This document shows positions 54,287-62,539 of a DNA stretch of 64,000 nt, in pieces; the stretch's first letter is position 1; each line of letters opens with the position of its first letter. Both the position numbers and the translations under genes were made by a program. The stretch is from Natranaeroarchaeum sp042663585 (GTDB lineage: Archaea; Halobacteriota; Halobacteria; Halobacteriales; Natronoarchaeaceae): the NCBI RefSeq assembly GCF_042663585.1, contig NZ_JBHTAN010000006.1, forward strand, positions 2,971,205 to 3,035,204, in the 5' to 3' direction. The notes under the pieces were generated by a model. That model was given only the letters and a program-made list of their open reading frames with translations. It was not told the origin of the DNA and did no database searches.

Positions 54287-54314
54287 TCGGGTTGCCCGAG
54301 TAGGAGGGTTTTTT
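54287..54314 (+). terminator. Hairpin plus poly-T terminator
   Basis: TCGGG-TTG-CCCGA at 54287-54299 is followed by a six-T run at 54309-54314. It lies 25 bases after the microprotein stop and before the independent DUF7119-like gene. Confidence 0.5.
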
Positions 54315-54339
54315 GCGGTGCCGACGTTACAGTGTTACA

Positions 54340-55053
54340 ATGACTGCTGACTGGTCGGAAGACCAGCGAAACGAACGTTATCGCTCCGAGAGCGGTCCCC
54401 ACGCGCCACCGGCAGACCGCGAGGAGCCAGTTGGTAACCCTGTGGTTCGGGGCGATGCGAAAGTCACTGGAGAGCACGCGGACGAGGCGGTCCATTTCGA
54501 TCCCGACGATCCCGAGAGCCTCGACCGTGCGGCCGAGACTGTCGCCGCGTTCGCCGGAAACACGGCCGGCGCGGCCGACAACGTCTACATGCTCCGCGGT
54601 GCAGCGGCGTGTGCGGCACTCGTCAGAGGCGAAGGCTCTTACAAGATCGCCGCCGAACGCGCCGGCGGCGAGGCGACGGTCGCGTTTATTCGCAAGTGGG
54701 CACGCGTCCACGACCTCCCACAGTCGATCCGGCGACACGTCGCGATGGGTCATATCGCGCCGACAGCCGCGAAACACATTGCACGGGTGAGCGGCACCGC
54801 CCGCTTCGACCTCGCGTGGGCGGCGCTCGACAACGACCTCACAGTCCGTGAGATCCGCACGCTCGCCAGCGACGTCAATGACGGCCAGAGCGTGAAGGAA
54901 GCACTTGACGGGCACGGAATCCAGCTCGGCGAAGTCTCGCTGTTACTGCCGCCGCACGTCTACCGCGAACTTCGACGGCGTGCCGCAAACGAGGGGATCT
55001 CACCCGATCACCTCGCCCATCGTGCCCTCGACCGCGAATTCAGGGAACGCTGA
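54340..55053 (+). CDS. ParB-like HTH protein (haloarchaeal, probably DUF7119)
   Basis: The 237-residue protein has a disordered polar N-terminus of ~50 residues. A helical region follows that reads like the ParB/Spo0J HTH: GEGSYKIAAERAGGEATVAF, VHDLPQSIRRHVAMGHIAPT and AAKHIARV, then TVREIRTLASDVNDG. The N-terminal ParB CTPase fold is missing. The C-terminus (LLPPHVYRELRRRAANEGIS) looks like a ribbon or helix dimerisation segment. It may be a DNA-binding protein of chromosomal function. The DUF number is from memory. Confidence 0.75.
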   Translation: MTADWSEDQRNERYRSESGPHAPPADREEPVGNPVVRGDAKVTGEHADEAVHFDPDDPESLDRAAETVAAFAGNTAGAADNVYMLRGAAACAALVRGEGSYKIAAERAGGEATVAFIRKWARVHDLPQSIRRHVAMGHIAPTAAKHIARVSGTARFDLAWAALDNDLTVREIRTLASDVNDGQSVKEALDGHGIQLGEVSLLLPPHVYRELRRRAANEGISPDHLAHRALDREFRER

Positions 55054-55107
55054 TCCCCGCCGTGCATCATAAGGGTTTAATTGCCCCTCCCCCAACCGGT
55101 TTGTGTA

Positions 55108-55181
55108 GGGCCGGTAGCTCAGTTAGGGAGAGCGTCTGGCTTTTAACCAGACGGTCGAGGGTTCAACTCCCTCCCGGCCCG
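55108..55181 (+). tRNA. tRNA-Lys (anticodon TTT)
   Basis: The acceptor GGGCCGG pairs with CCGGCCC, with discriminator G. The D arm is GCTC...GAGC. The anticodon arm TCTGG-CTTTTAA-CCAGA gives TTT. The T arm is GAGGG-TTCAACT-CCCTC. No intron is seen and CCA is not encoded. A promoter gtttaatt at 55075-55082 lies about 29 bases upstream. Confidence 0.95.
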
Positions 55182-55466
55182 TGCAACGAACCGCCGAGTG
55201 ACAACAAGGGGTGAGTGAACCGGCAGGAAGCAGTTGAACCACATCGGACCGTACGGTGTGAGATCTGGTACCGGATTCAATATCTCCTATCCTCTCTCGT
55301 TCCCCGACCGCCGTTCATTCCAATGCCCGGTCAAGTGTATACTCGACCAATAGTTGCATTTGGAGACTGTGCGTACTGGATCGTCGACGGTTGCGCAAGA
55401 AGCTACTGCACCGACATGCCGGTCCCGGACTCCGGAAGATAAAAACGATTTCGACGCTCTACGCGG

Positions 55467-56264
55467 TTACTCCTTGCGCGGCAGGTACGCCATCGCGACG
55501 AGCAGGAGGGCGGCGAGTCCGGAGATGATCGTCGCGACGGTCATTCCGTTCGTCCGCTCCTCGAAGTAGGCGACTCTGTCGGCCTCTTCGTTGTACAACT
55601 CTTTGTTCGACGTTAGCTGTAGTCGGTCCTCGGCGGTGAAGTGGGCCATGTACGTCTGGTTCTCCGAAACCTGGACGACCTCTAGCCCCTCCCGGACAGT
55701 GAGATCCTCGGTGACCTGCTCGCTCCACTCTATCACTACTTCCTCCTCTGCCACTTCGCCGACGGTAGCGTTGAACTCCTGATACTCGATACCGTCGCCT
55801 TCGGCGAACGTCTGGCGGTCGAGTGGTTCGTACTCGTCGATGGGAATCAGTTGTTCTTCCCCGTCCTCCTGGACGCGGATGATGCGGTCGTCACCCTCAC
55901 CGGTCACTTCGACATCGTCACCGGGTACCTCACGGAGCGTGAACTCGGAGGCATCGGTCTCGTTCGAGACGAGCACCTCGTAATCCCCTCCCTGATACTC
56001 TATCTCATCTCCATCGGCCCAGGTTTCGCTCTGGTCCTCGGTGATGTTCCACTCCAGCGTCCCAACGGGGGCACCTTCTTCAATCGTTACTTCGGCAAGC
56101 GTGTACGTCTGGCCTTCGGCCTCGAACTGGTCGCCCACTGTCGCGTCATATTCTGGGTCTTCAAGCGATATCTCGGGACTCTCGGCTGTCGCGGCGAGTC
56201 CATACGCTCCGACCGCGATGACGAGAAAGAGGGCAACATAGCCGGCCGCTGCTCGTCGTTGCAT
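55467..56264 (-). CDS. Extracellular beta-rich protein anchored by two membrane helices
   Basis: The 265-residue protein has an N-terminal helix (AGYVALFLVIAVGAYGLAAT, residues ~6-27) that is a signal or anchor. A ~200-residue acidic beta-rich external region with several sub-repeats follows (e.g. GDEIEYQGGDYEVLVSNE, EGDGIEYQEFNATVGEVAEE). A C-terminal helix (TVATIISGLAALLLVAMAYL) ends in PRKE. The external domain has no enzyme motif. It may be a surface or envelope sensing protein. Start at the ATG 56264; the long upstream extension is rejected. Confidence 0.72.
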   Translation of the reverse strand: MQRRAAAGYVALFLVIAVGAYGLAATAESPEISLEDPEYDATVGDQFEAEGQTYTLAEVTIEEGAPVGTLEWNITEDQSETWADGDEIEYQGGDYEVLVSNETDASEFTLREVPGDDVEVTGEGDDRIIRVQEDGEEQLIPIDEYEPLDRQTFAEGDGIEYQEFNATVGEVAEEEVVIEWSEQVTEDLTVREGLEVVQVSENQTYMAHFTAEDRLQLTSNKELYNEEADRVAYFEERTNGMTVATIISGLAALLLVAMAYLPRKE

Positions 56265-56606
56265 ACTCGGGAGGTGGAACGCATACCGTATAACGATTAC
56301 TTTTTGCCGAACACGAGTGCTCCCAATTTGGGGATCGTCGCTTCGCTTGTGACCGTGAGTCTGTTCTACTGGTGCGCTCGCGACCGGATCCAGCAACGGT
56401 TCTTTACGATTTACTGACGTACCGTGTCAGTGGTTGCTTGCTTGTCAGATCTAACGTGTATCCTCGCGTTCGGCAGTACTGTGGGCATCGGGCACGCCAC
56501 CTCTCGCGGGCGGGCACGTCCTGCCGCCCCGTTTGATCGGTCAGTAGCAACTGGTCTGCTGGATCGTCAGGAGTTCGTCCGGGGCTACCGGAGTTCGAGT
56601 TCCGAT
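56265..56606. other. Non-coding gap
   Basis: These 342 bases separate two minus-strand membrane-protein genes. I see no credible gene, RNA or repeat. The part next to 56265 (gcataccgtataacg) contains the probable promoter of the gene at 55467-56264. Confidence 0.5.
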
Positions 56607-56996
56607 TCAGGCAGGAGAGGTGTCGCGTGAACTAACGGCCAGTTGCACGTATCGCCGACCGACGAGTGTCGTGATGACCACCAGCAGCATGATTCCGAGC
56701 GCCAGCGGGAGTGGCTGGCTCCCGACTAGCCAGTCGCCAGCAGGCGTTTGATAGAGGACCGTTGCCGGGGCAGCACCGCCGAGTGCAACTGCCGCTATCC
56801 CAGCCAGACTCTGGACGATATACTGCTCCGGTTCGACGTACAGATACACGCCACCGAGGACTGGCAGCGTCCCGAGCACCAGACCCAGCAGTTCCCCAGT
56901 CAACGGATTGACGTACAAAACCCAGTACAGCGCGATGAAGGCCCCAGCGGCAATGGTCAGATCGAACTTTTGATCGTCAGTCAGGTTCGACAACAT
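56607..56996 (-). CDS. Four-helix membrane protein, function unknown
   Basis: The 129-residue protein has a short acidic cytoplasmic start (MLSNLTDDQKFDLTIAAGAF) and then about four transmembrane helices at ~12-30, 35-52, 60-80 and 92-112. No catalytic motif. It is preceded by an A+T-rich promoter region (gcttgatacttaatatcc). Family unrecognised. Confidence 0.65.
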   Translation of the reverse strand: MLSNLTDDQKFDLTIAAGAFIALYWVLYVNPLTGELLGLVLGTLPVLGGVYLYVEPEQYIVQSLAGIAAVALGGAAPATVLYQTPAGDWLVGSQPLPLALGIMLLVVITTLVGRRYVQLAVSSRDTSPA

Positions 56997-57273
56997 GTCT
57001 ATCGGTACTGTTGCTTGATACTTAATATCCCCCTTGGCTCAAAAACTGATTGTAGTATATCGACTGGAAGAGGAACGATCTAACCGGTCTGGCAGCGCTC
57101 ACAGTCTGAACTCAATCCGATCGAGATGACCGATTTGCTCACCGAAGCGGGAAGCCGCTCCGAACCGTTGCTCACGCTGTTCGCAATGACGTCGCAAAAA
57201 CATGGGCCCGCTCGGGTCCTATAGTCCTCAGAATCGCCGTACTCCGTGGGGGAACTATGTGCTATCATGGTTG

Positions 57274-57462
57274 TTAGTTCGTCGAAAGGTGGTTTCGGCG
57301 CTGTTCCATCTTCTCGCGCTCAGTCCGGCGGTCGTAGTGGCGGTCGAGCACGTCGCGGCTCACGTCACACCGCTCGCTCACGATCTCCACCGGAATGTCC
57401 TCCAGCAGGTGCGCTGTAATCGCACCGCTTCGGACATCGTGTGGCGACCTCGACGCCGAACA
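57274..57462 (-). pseudogene. Truncated tyrosine recombinase (integrase) C-terminal remnant
   Basis: A 62-codon open stretch encodes the end of a haloarchaeal phage-type integrase. SPHDVRSGAITAHLLEDIP carries the His-x-x-Arg catalytic pair, followed by VEIVSERCDVSRDVLDRHYD with the nucleophile Tyr and KMEQRRNHL. The stop is TAA at 57274-57276. An in-frame TGA lies just upstream (57463-57465) and no matching N-terminal sequence follows in any frame, so this is a decayed copy. It marks a former integration event at the edge of the pilin and kinase region. Confidence 0.75.
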
Positions 57463-57521
57463 TCAACCGCGTCCTCGGCGAGTATAGCTGTAGCTTGCGG
57501 ATTTTGAGAGAGTAGAGAGCG

Positions 57522-58016
57522 CTATCGTTTTTCGACTTCGTACTCGAACAGCGTTGCCGACGAGTTGGTGTCGGCGCTGTTCCAGATCACCGAGATTTCG
57601 GTGCCCGCGGTGAGGGCTTCGGGACTACCGCTGATCGACGCTCTGTCGTCAGTCAGGTAGCTCCCACTGCCGTCGGCGGCGATGTATAGCGAACTCTGTG
57701 AGCGCAAGCCGTCGGCTGAGTCCGACCAGTCCGCGCCGCTGTCGCTTACCGTCTCGCCGTCGACGACGACCGAGAGCGTCTCGACATCCTCGACCGTGTT
57801 CCCAGTCATATGGTACAGGCGGACCTGCTGGTCGCCATCGCCGTACTGCTCGACGTCGAAGCGCACATTCGGCGTCTCTTCGACGTCTCCAGCGCTCTGG
57901 TACAGATCGATGGCGAAGATGCCGAGGACTGAGGCGAGGATGACGACTATCGCGACGAGCAGGATGGTGCCGATTGCGCTCGACTGGGCGTCGGCGTCTG
58001 AAAAAAAGTGAGTCAT
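57522..58016 (-). CDS. Type IV pilin-like protein
   Basis: The 164-residue protein has a short charged leader (THFFSDADAQSSA) and a hydrophobic pilin helix IGTILLVAIVVILASVLGIF at residues ~14-34. A beta-rich external domain follows. It lacks the RAVSPVIGVILMVAITVILAA H-domain of its two upstream neighbours, so it is a more divergent pilin or pilus-associated protein. It lies 30 bases after the second pilin and is probably the last gene of the operon. PibD would process the leader. Confidence 0.72.
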   Translation of the reverse strand: MTHFFSDADAQSSAIGTILLVAIVVILASVLGIFAIDLYQSAGDVEETPNVRFDVEQYGDGDQQVRLYHMTGNTVEDVETLSVVVDGETVSDSGADWSDSADGLRSQSSLYIAADGSGSYLTDDRASISGSPEALTAGTEISVIWNSADTNSSATLFEYEVEKR

Positions 58017-58046
58017 TTGCGTGTGAACGGACTGTGGTGGGTCCGG

Positions 58047-58640
58047 TTAGCTGACGGTGTAGTCCTGAAGGACGGACGAGTCTGCCCCGTCGTCAGATTC
58101 CCAAACAATTCGGATGGTATCTCCTGATGAGAGCCCTTCCTCATTGTACGTGTCTGTCCCGTCGGTTACTTGATTAATTTGGTCAGGTCCGTCTTCGTAG
58201 TCGACAGCGAACGTATCATCCAAGTCTTCTCCGGATGCAAAGACTACCTGTACACTATTTCCAGCACTGATATCTCCACTACTGGACCAGACTTCTTTGA
58301 CATCATCATCAGAAGGACCTGTCTGAGGCGTAATACCGTATGCTGTATCACCATTCACCGTGACGTCGATGTTACTTTCGTCAATTGTAGTACCAGTTTG
58401 ATGTGAAATATCAACAACAGTTAAATTCGAGGAGTGCGGTGCTGCGTCAGTGAAATTTTCCGTACTTTGATCGAAGTCCCAGCTGGCTTGCGGAACTTGT
58501 TGTTGATCGTCACCAATACCAATCACGAATGCACCAATAACAGCGGCAAGAATTACAGTGATAGCGACCATTAGTATAACTCCTATCACAGGAGATACTG
58601 CTCGGTCCTCATCAGAATATTGCATATTTTTCATATCCAT
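58047..58640 (-). CDS. PilA-like type IV pilin
   Basis: The 197-residue pilin has the leader MDMKNMQYSDEDRAVSP and the haloarchaeal PilA H-domain RAVSPVIGVILMVAITVI. A QVPQASWDFDQ junction and a Ser/Thr/Asp-rich external domain follow. PibD cleaves before the hydrophobic helix, and the subunits assemble into adhesion pili. Its ATG is two bases after the stop of the upstream pilin gene (58643). Its codon use is notably A+T-richer than the flanking chromosome, suggesting transfer or relaxed selection. Confidence 0.82.
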   Translation of the reverse strand: MDMKNMQYSDEDRAVSPVIGVILMVAITVILAAVIGAFVIGIGDDQQQVPQASWDFDQSTENFTDAAPHSSNLTVVDISHQTGTTIDESNIDVTVNGDTAYGITPQTGPSDDDVKEVWSSSGDISAGNSVQVVFASGEDLDDTFAVDYEDGPDQINQVTDGTDTYNEEGLSSGDTIRIVWESDDGADSSVLQDYTVS

Positions 58641-58642
58641 AT

Positions 58643-59112
58643 TTATAGATCCCAGGAAGTCAGCACTGAGGAATCTCCACCCGAATCAGACTCCCAAGAG
58701 AGCGTTAGTGTTTCATTCTCAGCATCAGTGGCGTAGTCATTGGTGAAGCTAAAGTTGAGTTCAACAGAAGACCCAGCACTCACATCACTATTACCAAACG
58801 GTCCTGTGTCGATGTCGCCGCTATTGTCGAATACGTCAGTTGCAGTACCGGAGAACTGGAGCTCAAGATTGCTGTTAGATATTGTATCACCGGTCTGATG
58901 TGATAGCGTTACTGAATCGGAGCCTGTCTCGCCGGTCTGATCCCAATCCCAACAGCCTGTGGGACTTCTTGCTGATCATCACCGATACCAATCACGAACG
59001 CACCGATAACGGCCGCGAGAATTACTGTGATTGCAACCATTAGAATCACGCCGATAACCGGCGAGACCGCGCGTTCGTCGTCGTCCGTTTCGAGTAGTTT
59101 CTTGAAATCCAT
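58643..59112 (-). pseudogene. PilA-like type IV pilin, frameshifted
   Basis: The first frame from ATG 59112 gives a perfect pilin start (DERAVSPVIGVILMVAITVI, GDDQQEVPQAV). Then it turns to IGIRPARQAPIQ and a stop at 58909. Adding one base near 58951-58953 continues it as WDWDQTGETGSDSVTLSHQT and on to SSVLTSWDL at 58643. The repaired protein has 156 residues, with the same layout as the pilin downstream. It is the first gene of the pilin operon. A record error is more likely than a silenced pilin. Confidence 0.78.
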
Positions 59113-59393
59113 TGTGTGTACTTTGTAGGTTGTTTGCGCCGATTTCCGCCAAAGGATTCATATCAGACACGTCCGTGTGATATGATGAGGCAAGGGGTTC
59201 ATGGGATCTGACACCCCTCCTCGCCTGTCCTTTCGCGTGCTGTCGGCGTTACACAAGAGAATACATTCATCCGTAATAAAACTTAAGCCAGATATGAAAT
59301 ATTACATCACAGTTGTAACCCAGACAGCATGTAAATTATAAGTAAATAATAACAACTAAATTAACGCCGAAATCGCTTGCGCGGACCTATAAC

Positions 59394-60142
59394 GTGCAGA
59401 AACGGGCGGAGCCCTGGGACGCCGTCGAAGACTATCAGGTGTATCTCGACGTCGCCGCCCGGCATCCCGACAGCGGATCGAGCGCGCTCGCGTCGAATGG
59501 GAGATGCCGCGCGGTCGAATCCGCGCGTGGCAGAACGGCGCAAAGCCCGATCCCGCCCGCGCCGTCGAAGTCGCCGAGCAGCGCGGGTGGTTCGAGGGCG
59601 TCGACTCCGAGGAGTTCGCGGCGCTGAACCAGCTCGTCGCGTGGATTTTCTCGGGCGGCTCGATCTCCAGAGAGACCTTCGTCCCGCATTTCGCCGTCGA
59701 CGACGCGACCGAACCGCGCGTGACCGACGCGCTGGACACGCTCGATATCGACTGGCGACGCGAGCGAGCGGACGAATCCGACAGAGCAACCGAGATCGTG
59801 CCCACGGACCACGCCAGCGTCCTCGGGCGAGCACTCGTCGTACTCGGTGCGCCACAGGGCGAAAAGAGCGACCAATCGGCGTTTTCGCTGCCGGAGTATC
59901 TCGACGACGTCTCGGACGAACTCCGGTACGAGTTCGTCGACGTCTACATTCGGAACCGCCAGACACCCCAAGGCGAGCGTTTCGTGATGGGCTTTCGTGA
60001 GGAACGATCCGAGGCATACCTCCAGGAGTTAGCAAACCTGATCGAAGACGTCGCAGGCGAGTCGGTCACCGCCAGCGAGAAGAATATCTACCTCTCCAGT
60101 GAGGCCGCCGACGCGCTGTACGGAAAGTTCCGGTCGTTGTGA
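59394..60142 (+). pseudogene. Haloarchaeal HTH-like protein, frameshifted
   Basis: The frame from GTG 59394 reads MQKRAEPWDAVEDYQVYLDV (with ARHPDSGSSALA after). It then jumps near 59494 to WEMPRGRIRAWQNGAKPDPA and on to ITASEKN-like and YLSSEAADALYGKFRSL at 60142. One added base joins them into a 249-residue protein. The N-terminal ~60 residues look like a helix-turn-helix with a W-x-N-G-x-x-P-D motif that I recall from several haloarchaeal proteins. No catalytic domain is recognised. The unbroken frame 59504-60142 is the main open part. Confidence 0.6.
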
Positions 60143-60293
60143 GGTGTCCGGAAAGAGAGGGAAAGTCGAGAATTTGGCTTCGGTACGTACAGACGACCGA
60201 CTGAACGGACAGCGTAGTAATCCACGCTCTTGACGAAACGCTACTTTGGACTTCGTCCTCACGTGTGTCCGGACTATCCCGTAACGGCTTCCC

Positions 60294-61670
60294 CTATGAG
60301 GGAACCCGGTATAATTCGATCTGTAGGCGTGCTTCGCCTGCGCTTGAGTCTGGGAATTCGATTGACCCGTGCGCGTTCTCGACGACCCATTTGATTAGCC
60401 AGAGGCCAAGCCCGCTCGAATGTTCTGGTGGGGTCTCTTCACCCTTCTCCAACGAATACCGTTCCACGTCCGGAATTGCCCCTTCATTCTGAATCTCGAT
60501 TTGGGCCGTGTCTTCGCTTGGTGTCGAGACAGAGACAACAACAGTTTGGGAGTCCGTGTCCTGATGGACAATCCCATTCTCGATGGCTTCACGCAACGCG
60601 ATGTCGAGATTCTCATCAGCAAGCACAGTCACTTCATTCGCTCCGGAAAACTGGACGTCGGCAGCCGAATATTCGGCTGTCGCTTCTTCGATGGCTGTCT
60701 TGATGTGGGGGCCAAGCTGCTGTGGCTCGACCGTCGTATCGCCTGTTGTTTGTTGAATGTAGCGGGCTTTCTCCGCCATCTCGACGACCGACTCAGCATG
60801 CTCGATGGCAGTTGCAAGTTGCTGGTGACTCTCGCCGGACAACGACTCCTCCTCGTCTATCAGTTTGAGCGTCCCCCTTACGAGGTTCAGATCGTTGCGG
60901 ATGTTATGCCGGAGGACGCGGTTGACGATACCTAACCGTTGTTCGCGTTCGTTGATGTCGCGGCGTGCGCTCGTCAGCGAGTACGCTTGCTCCAGCATTA
61001 GTTGCGCATTCAACTCCGGGCTACCGGTTGAGCGATAGTCCTCGGGTGGGATGTAGAAGGGGTTCTTACAGAGCTGGTTGCGGTAGATGATTTGTTCGTG
61101 CGTTCGGAGAGCTTTTGCGGCCGATGTCTCATTGAACCGTTTGAGGTCGTACTGGCAGAGTGCGGTGACCGGGAGATTCGGGCAGGCGGCATCGAAGTCC
61201 GCTTCAAAATCGAGGACATGGTCGAATGACTGCTCGGTGTGGAAACACCACGAGTTCTCGCCGGCGAGCCACAACCCGTCGTAGCCGTCTTCGACGCTGA
61301 CGTTGGCTTCGGTTTCGAGGGTCTTGATCATCTTTGTAGGGTCGAAGCCGGATTCGAGGTAGACTTCCTCGGCATCTCGAATGACGAGATCGCCAGCGTC
61401 GATGCGTTGCTCGACATCGATATTGGCTCTCCGGAGTGCAGATTTGATGTCGGCAGCGGTATTGACATCAAGCAGGTAGATGCAGCGGTGGCCAGACTGG
61501 AGGCCCTCGACGAGGAAGGCTGTGGTAGCAGCCAACTGGGCTTCGTTTGACCGATAGAAGAGCGCGAGGTGGCGTGTGAGATTATGAGACCCGAGTTCAG
61601 TACGGAGATCTGCGGTAGTCGCTTGGCGCGTCGTGTCTGCGGCAAACTGCGCCTCGGGTCGTTCTACCAT
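60294..61670 (-). CDS. MEDS-domain sensor histidine kinase
   Basis: The 458-residue protein has an N-terminal MEDS domain (residues ~20-210: HLALFYRSNEAQLAATTAFL, LQSGHRCIYLLDVNTAADI). A linker follows, then a dimerisation helix with the phospho-acceptor region RVLRHNIRNDLNLVRGTLKL. An HATPase core (ALREAIENGIVHQD as N box, SSGLGLWLIKWVVENAHG as G box) ends the protein. MEDS domains are thought to sense or bind small organic compounds. No response regulator is adjacent, so the phosphorelay partner is elsewhere. No transmembrane helix is present, so sensing is cytoplasmic. Confidence 0.85.
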   Translation of the reverse strand: MVERPEAQFAADTTRQATTADLRTELGSHNLTRHLALFYRSNEAQLAATTAFLVEGLQSGHRCIYLLDVNTAADIKSALRRANIDVEQRIDAGDLVIRDAEEVYLESGFDPTKMIKTLETEANVSVEDGYDGLWLAGENSWCFHTEQSFDHVLDFEADFDAACPNLPVTALCQYDLKRFNETSAAKALRTHEQIIYRNQLCKNPFYIPPEDYRSTGSPELNAQLMLEQAYSLTSARRDINEREQRLGIVNRVLRHNIRNDLNLVRGTLKLIDEEESLSGESHQQLATAIEHAESVVEMAEKARYIQQTTGDTTVEPQQLGPHIKTAIEEATAEYSAADVQFSGANEVTVLADENLDIALREAIENGIVHQDTDSQTVVVSVSTPSEDTAQIEIQNEGAIPDVERYSLEKGEETPPEHSSGLGLWLIKWVVENAHGSIEFPDSSAGEARLQIELYRVPS

Positions 61671-61909
61671 TATCGGTCTTTTGGGATGAGAGCATAAAAG
61701 TGTCTACTATATAAAAGACGATAAGAGACCGAGGATCTTCTTGATGGCTTCGCAAACCTACTTACCGCGTATTTCAGTCTAAACGACCCGAAAATAGCGT
61801 CCGGAAACGTTCTGAAAGTCGGACGTATTCGGCCCCGATCACCCTTCCCACCCCCACCGAAAACCCCTTTACCTCCCGTGTGGCCGTCCGGGTTACAGGC
61901 TACTCGGAC

Positions 61910-62497
61910 ATGAACCTGAAAGCCCACGCTCACAGAGACGACATGAAGGTCTGGCTCAGTCAGACCGAAGTTGATCAACTAATCGCTCAGGCGGACGGCA
62001 CCCAGCAGCGGATCGCCTTTTGGCTCGGCGCTCGCTGCGGGCTCCGATCCCATGAGGTCCTCGACGTGGCTCCCGAGGATGTCGTCGACACCGACGCCGG
62101 GACCGTGCTCCGGGTCTGGCACGGGAAAGGCGACCAGTACCGCGAAACGCCGGTTCCGCGGGATCTTGCGACGACCATCCGCACGATCGACGACGTTCGC
62201 GACGCCAGCGCCAACTCGTCGCTGCTCGACGTGACCAGCACTCGGTCACTTCGGCGCTGGATCCAGAACGCCGCCGATCGCCTCCAGGACGAAACCGGCG
62301 ACGAAGGGTGGGACCACCTCGGCTTTCACGATCTCCGGCGCACCTGGGCGACCGCGCTCGCCAGCGCCGACGTCGACGCACTGCTCGTCTGCGACTGGGG
62401 CGGCTGGAACGATCTGGAGACGTTTCTGGAGCACTACCGCGGGACGTACTCGCCGGAAGCCCAGCAGCGAGAAAGAGGGAAGGTAGACTGGCTCTAA
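61910..62497 (+). CDS. Small tyrosine recombinase / integrase
   Basis: The 195-residue protein is essentially only the catalytic domain. ARCGLRSHEVLDVAPEDV has the first Arg, VWHGKGDQYRETPV the Lys, GFHDLRRTWATALAS the His-x-x-Arg, and ETFLEHYRGTYSPEA the Tyr nucleophile region. The N-terminal core-binding domain is absent, or only a short stub is present. It may excise or integrate a local element, or resolve dimers. A GTG at 61880 is a possible longer start. The promoter-like cccctttacc lies upstream. Confidence 0.82.
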   Translation: MNLKAHAHRDDMKVWLSQTEVDQLIAQADGTQQRIAFWLGARCGLRSHEVLDVAPEDVVDTDAGTVLRVWHGKGDQYRETPVPRDLATTIRTIDDVRDASANSSLLDVTSTRSLRRWIQNAADRLQDETGDEGWDHLGFHDLRRTWATALASADVDALLVCDWGGWNDLETFLEHYRGTYSPEAQQRERGKVDWL

Positions 62498-62539
62498 TTT
62501 ACCGAATTTTTAACTAATCGCTATGTCTTGCGCTTAGTA

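Noticed and set aside
54187..54915. 242-codon minus-strand frame over the DUF7119-like gene and terminator
   Set aside because: It covers a terminator and a coupled small gene on the other strand, and the protein is unstructured.
55215..55442. Short plus-strand frame after tRNA-Lys
   Set aside because: No promoter, no ribosome site, no recognisable sequence. The gap 55182-55466 is treated as non-coding.
57190..57245. tRNA-like gggcccgctcgggtcc segment beside the integrase remnant
   Set aside because: The text resembles the 3' end of some tRNAs, but no cloverleaf or anticodon arm can be formed and no second copy is in the window.
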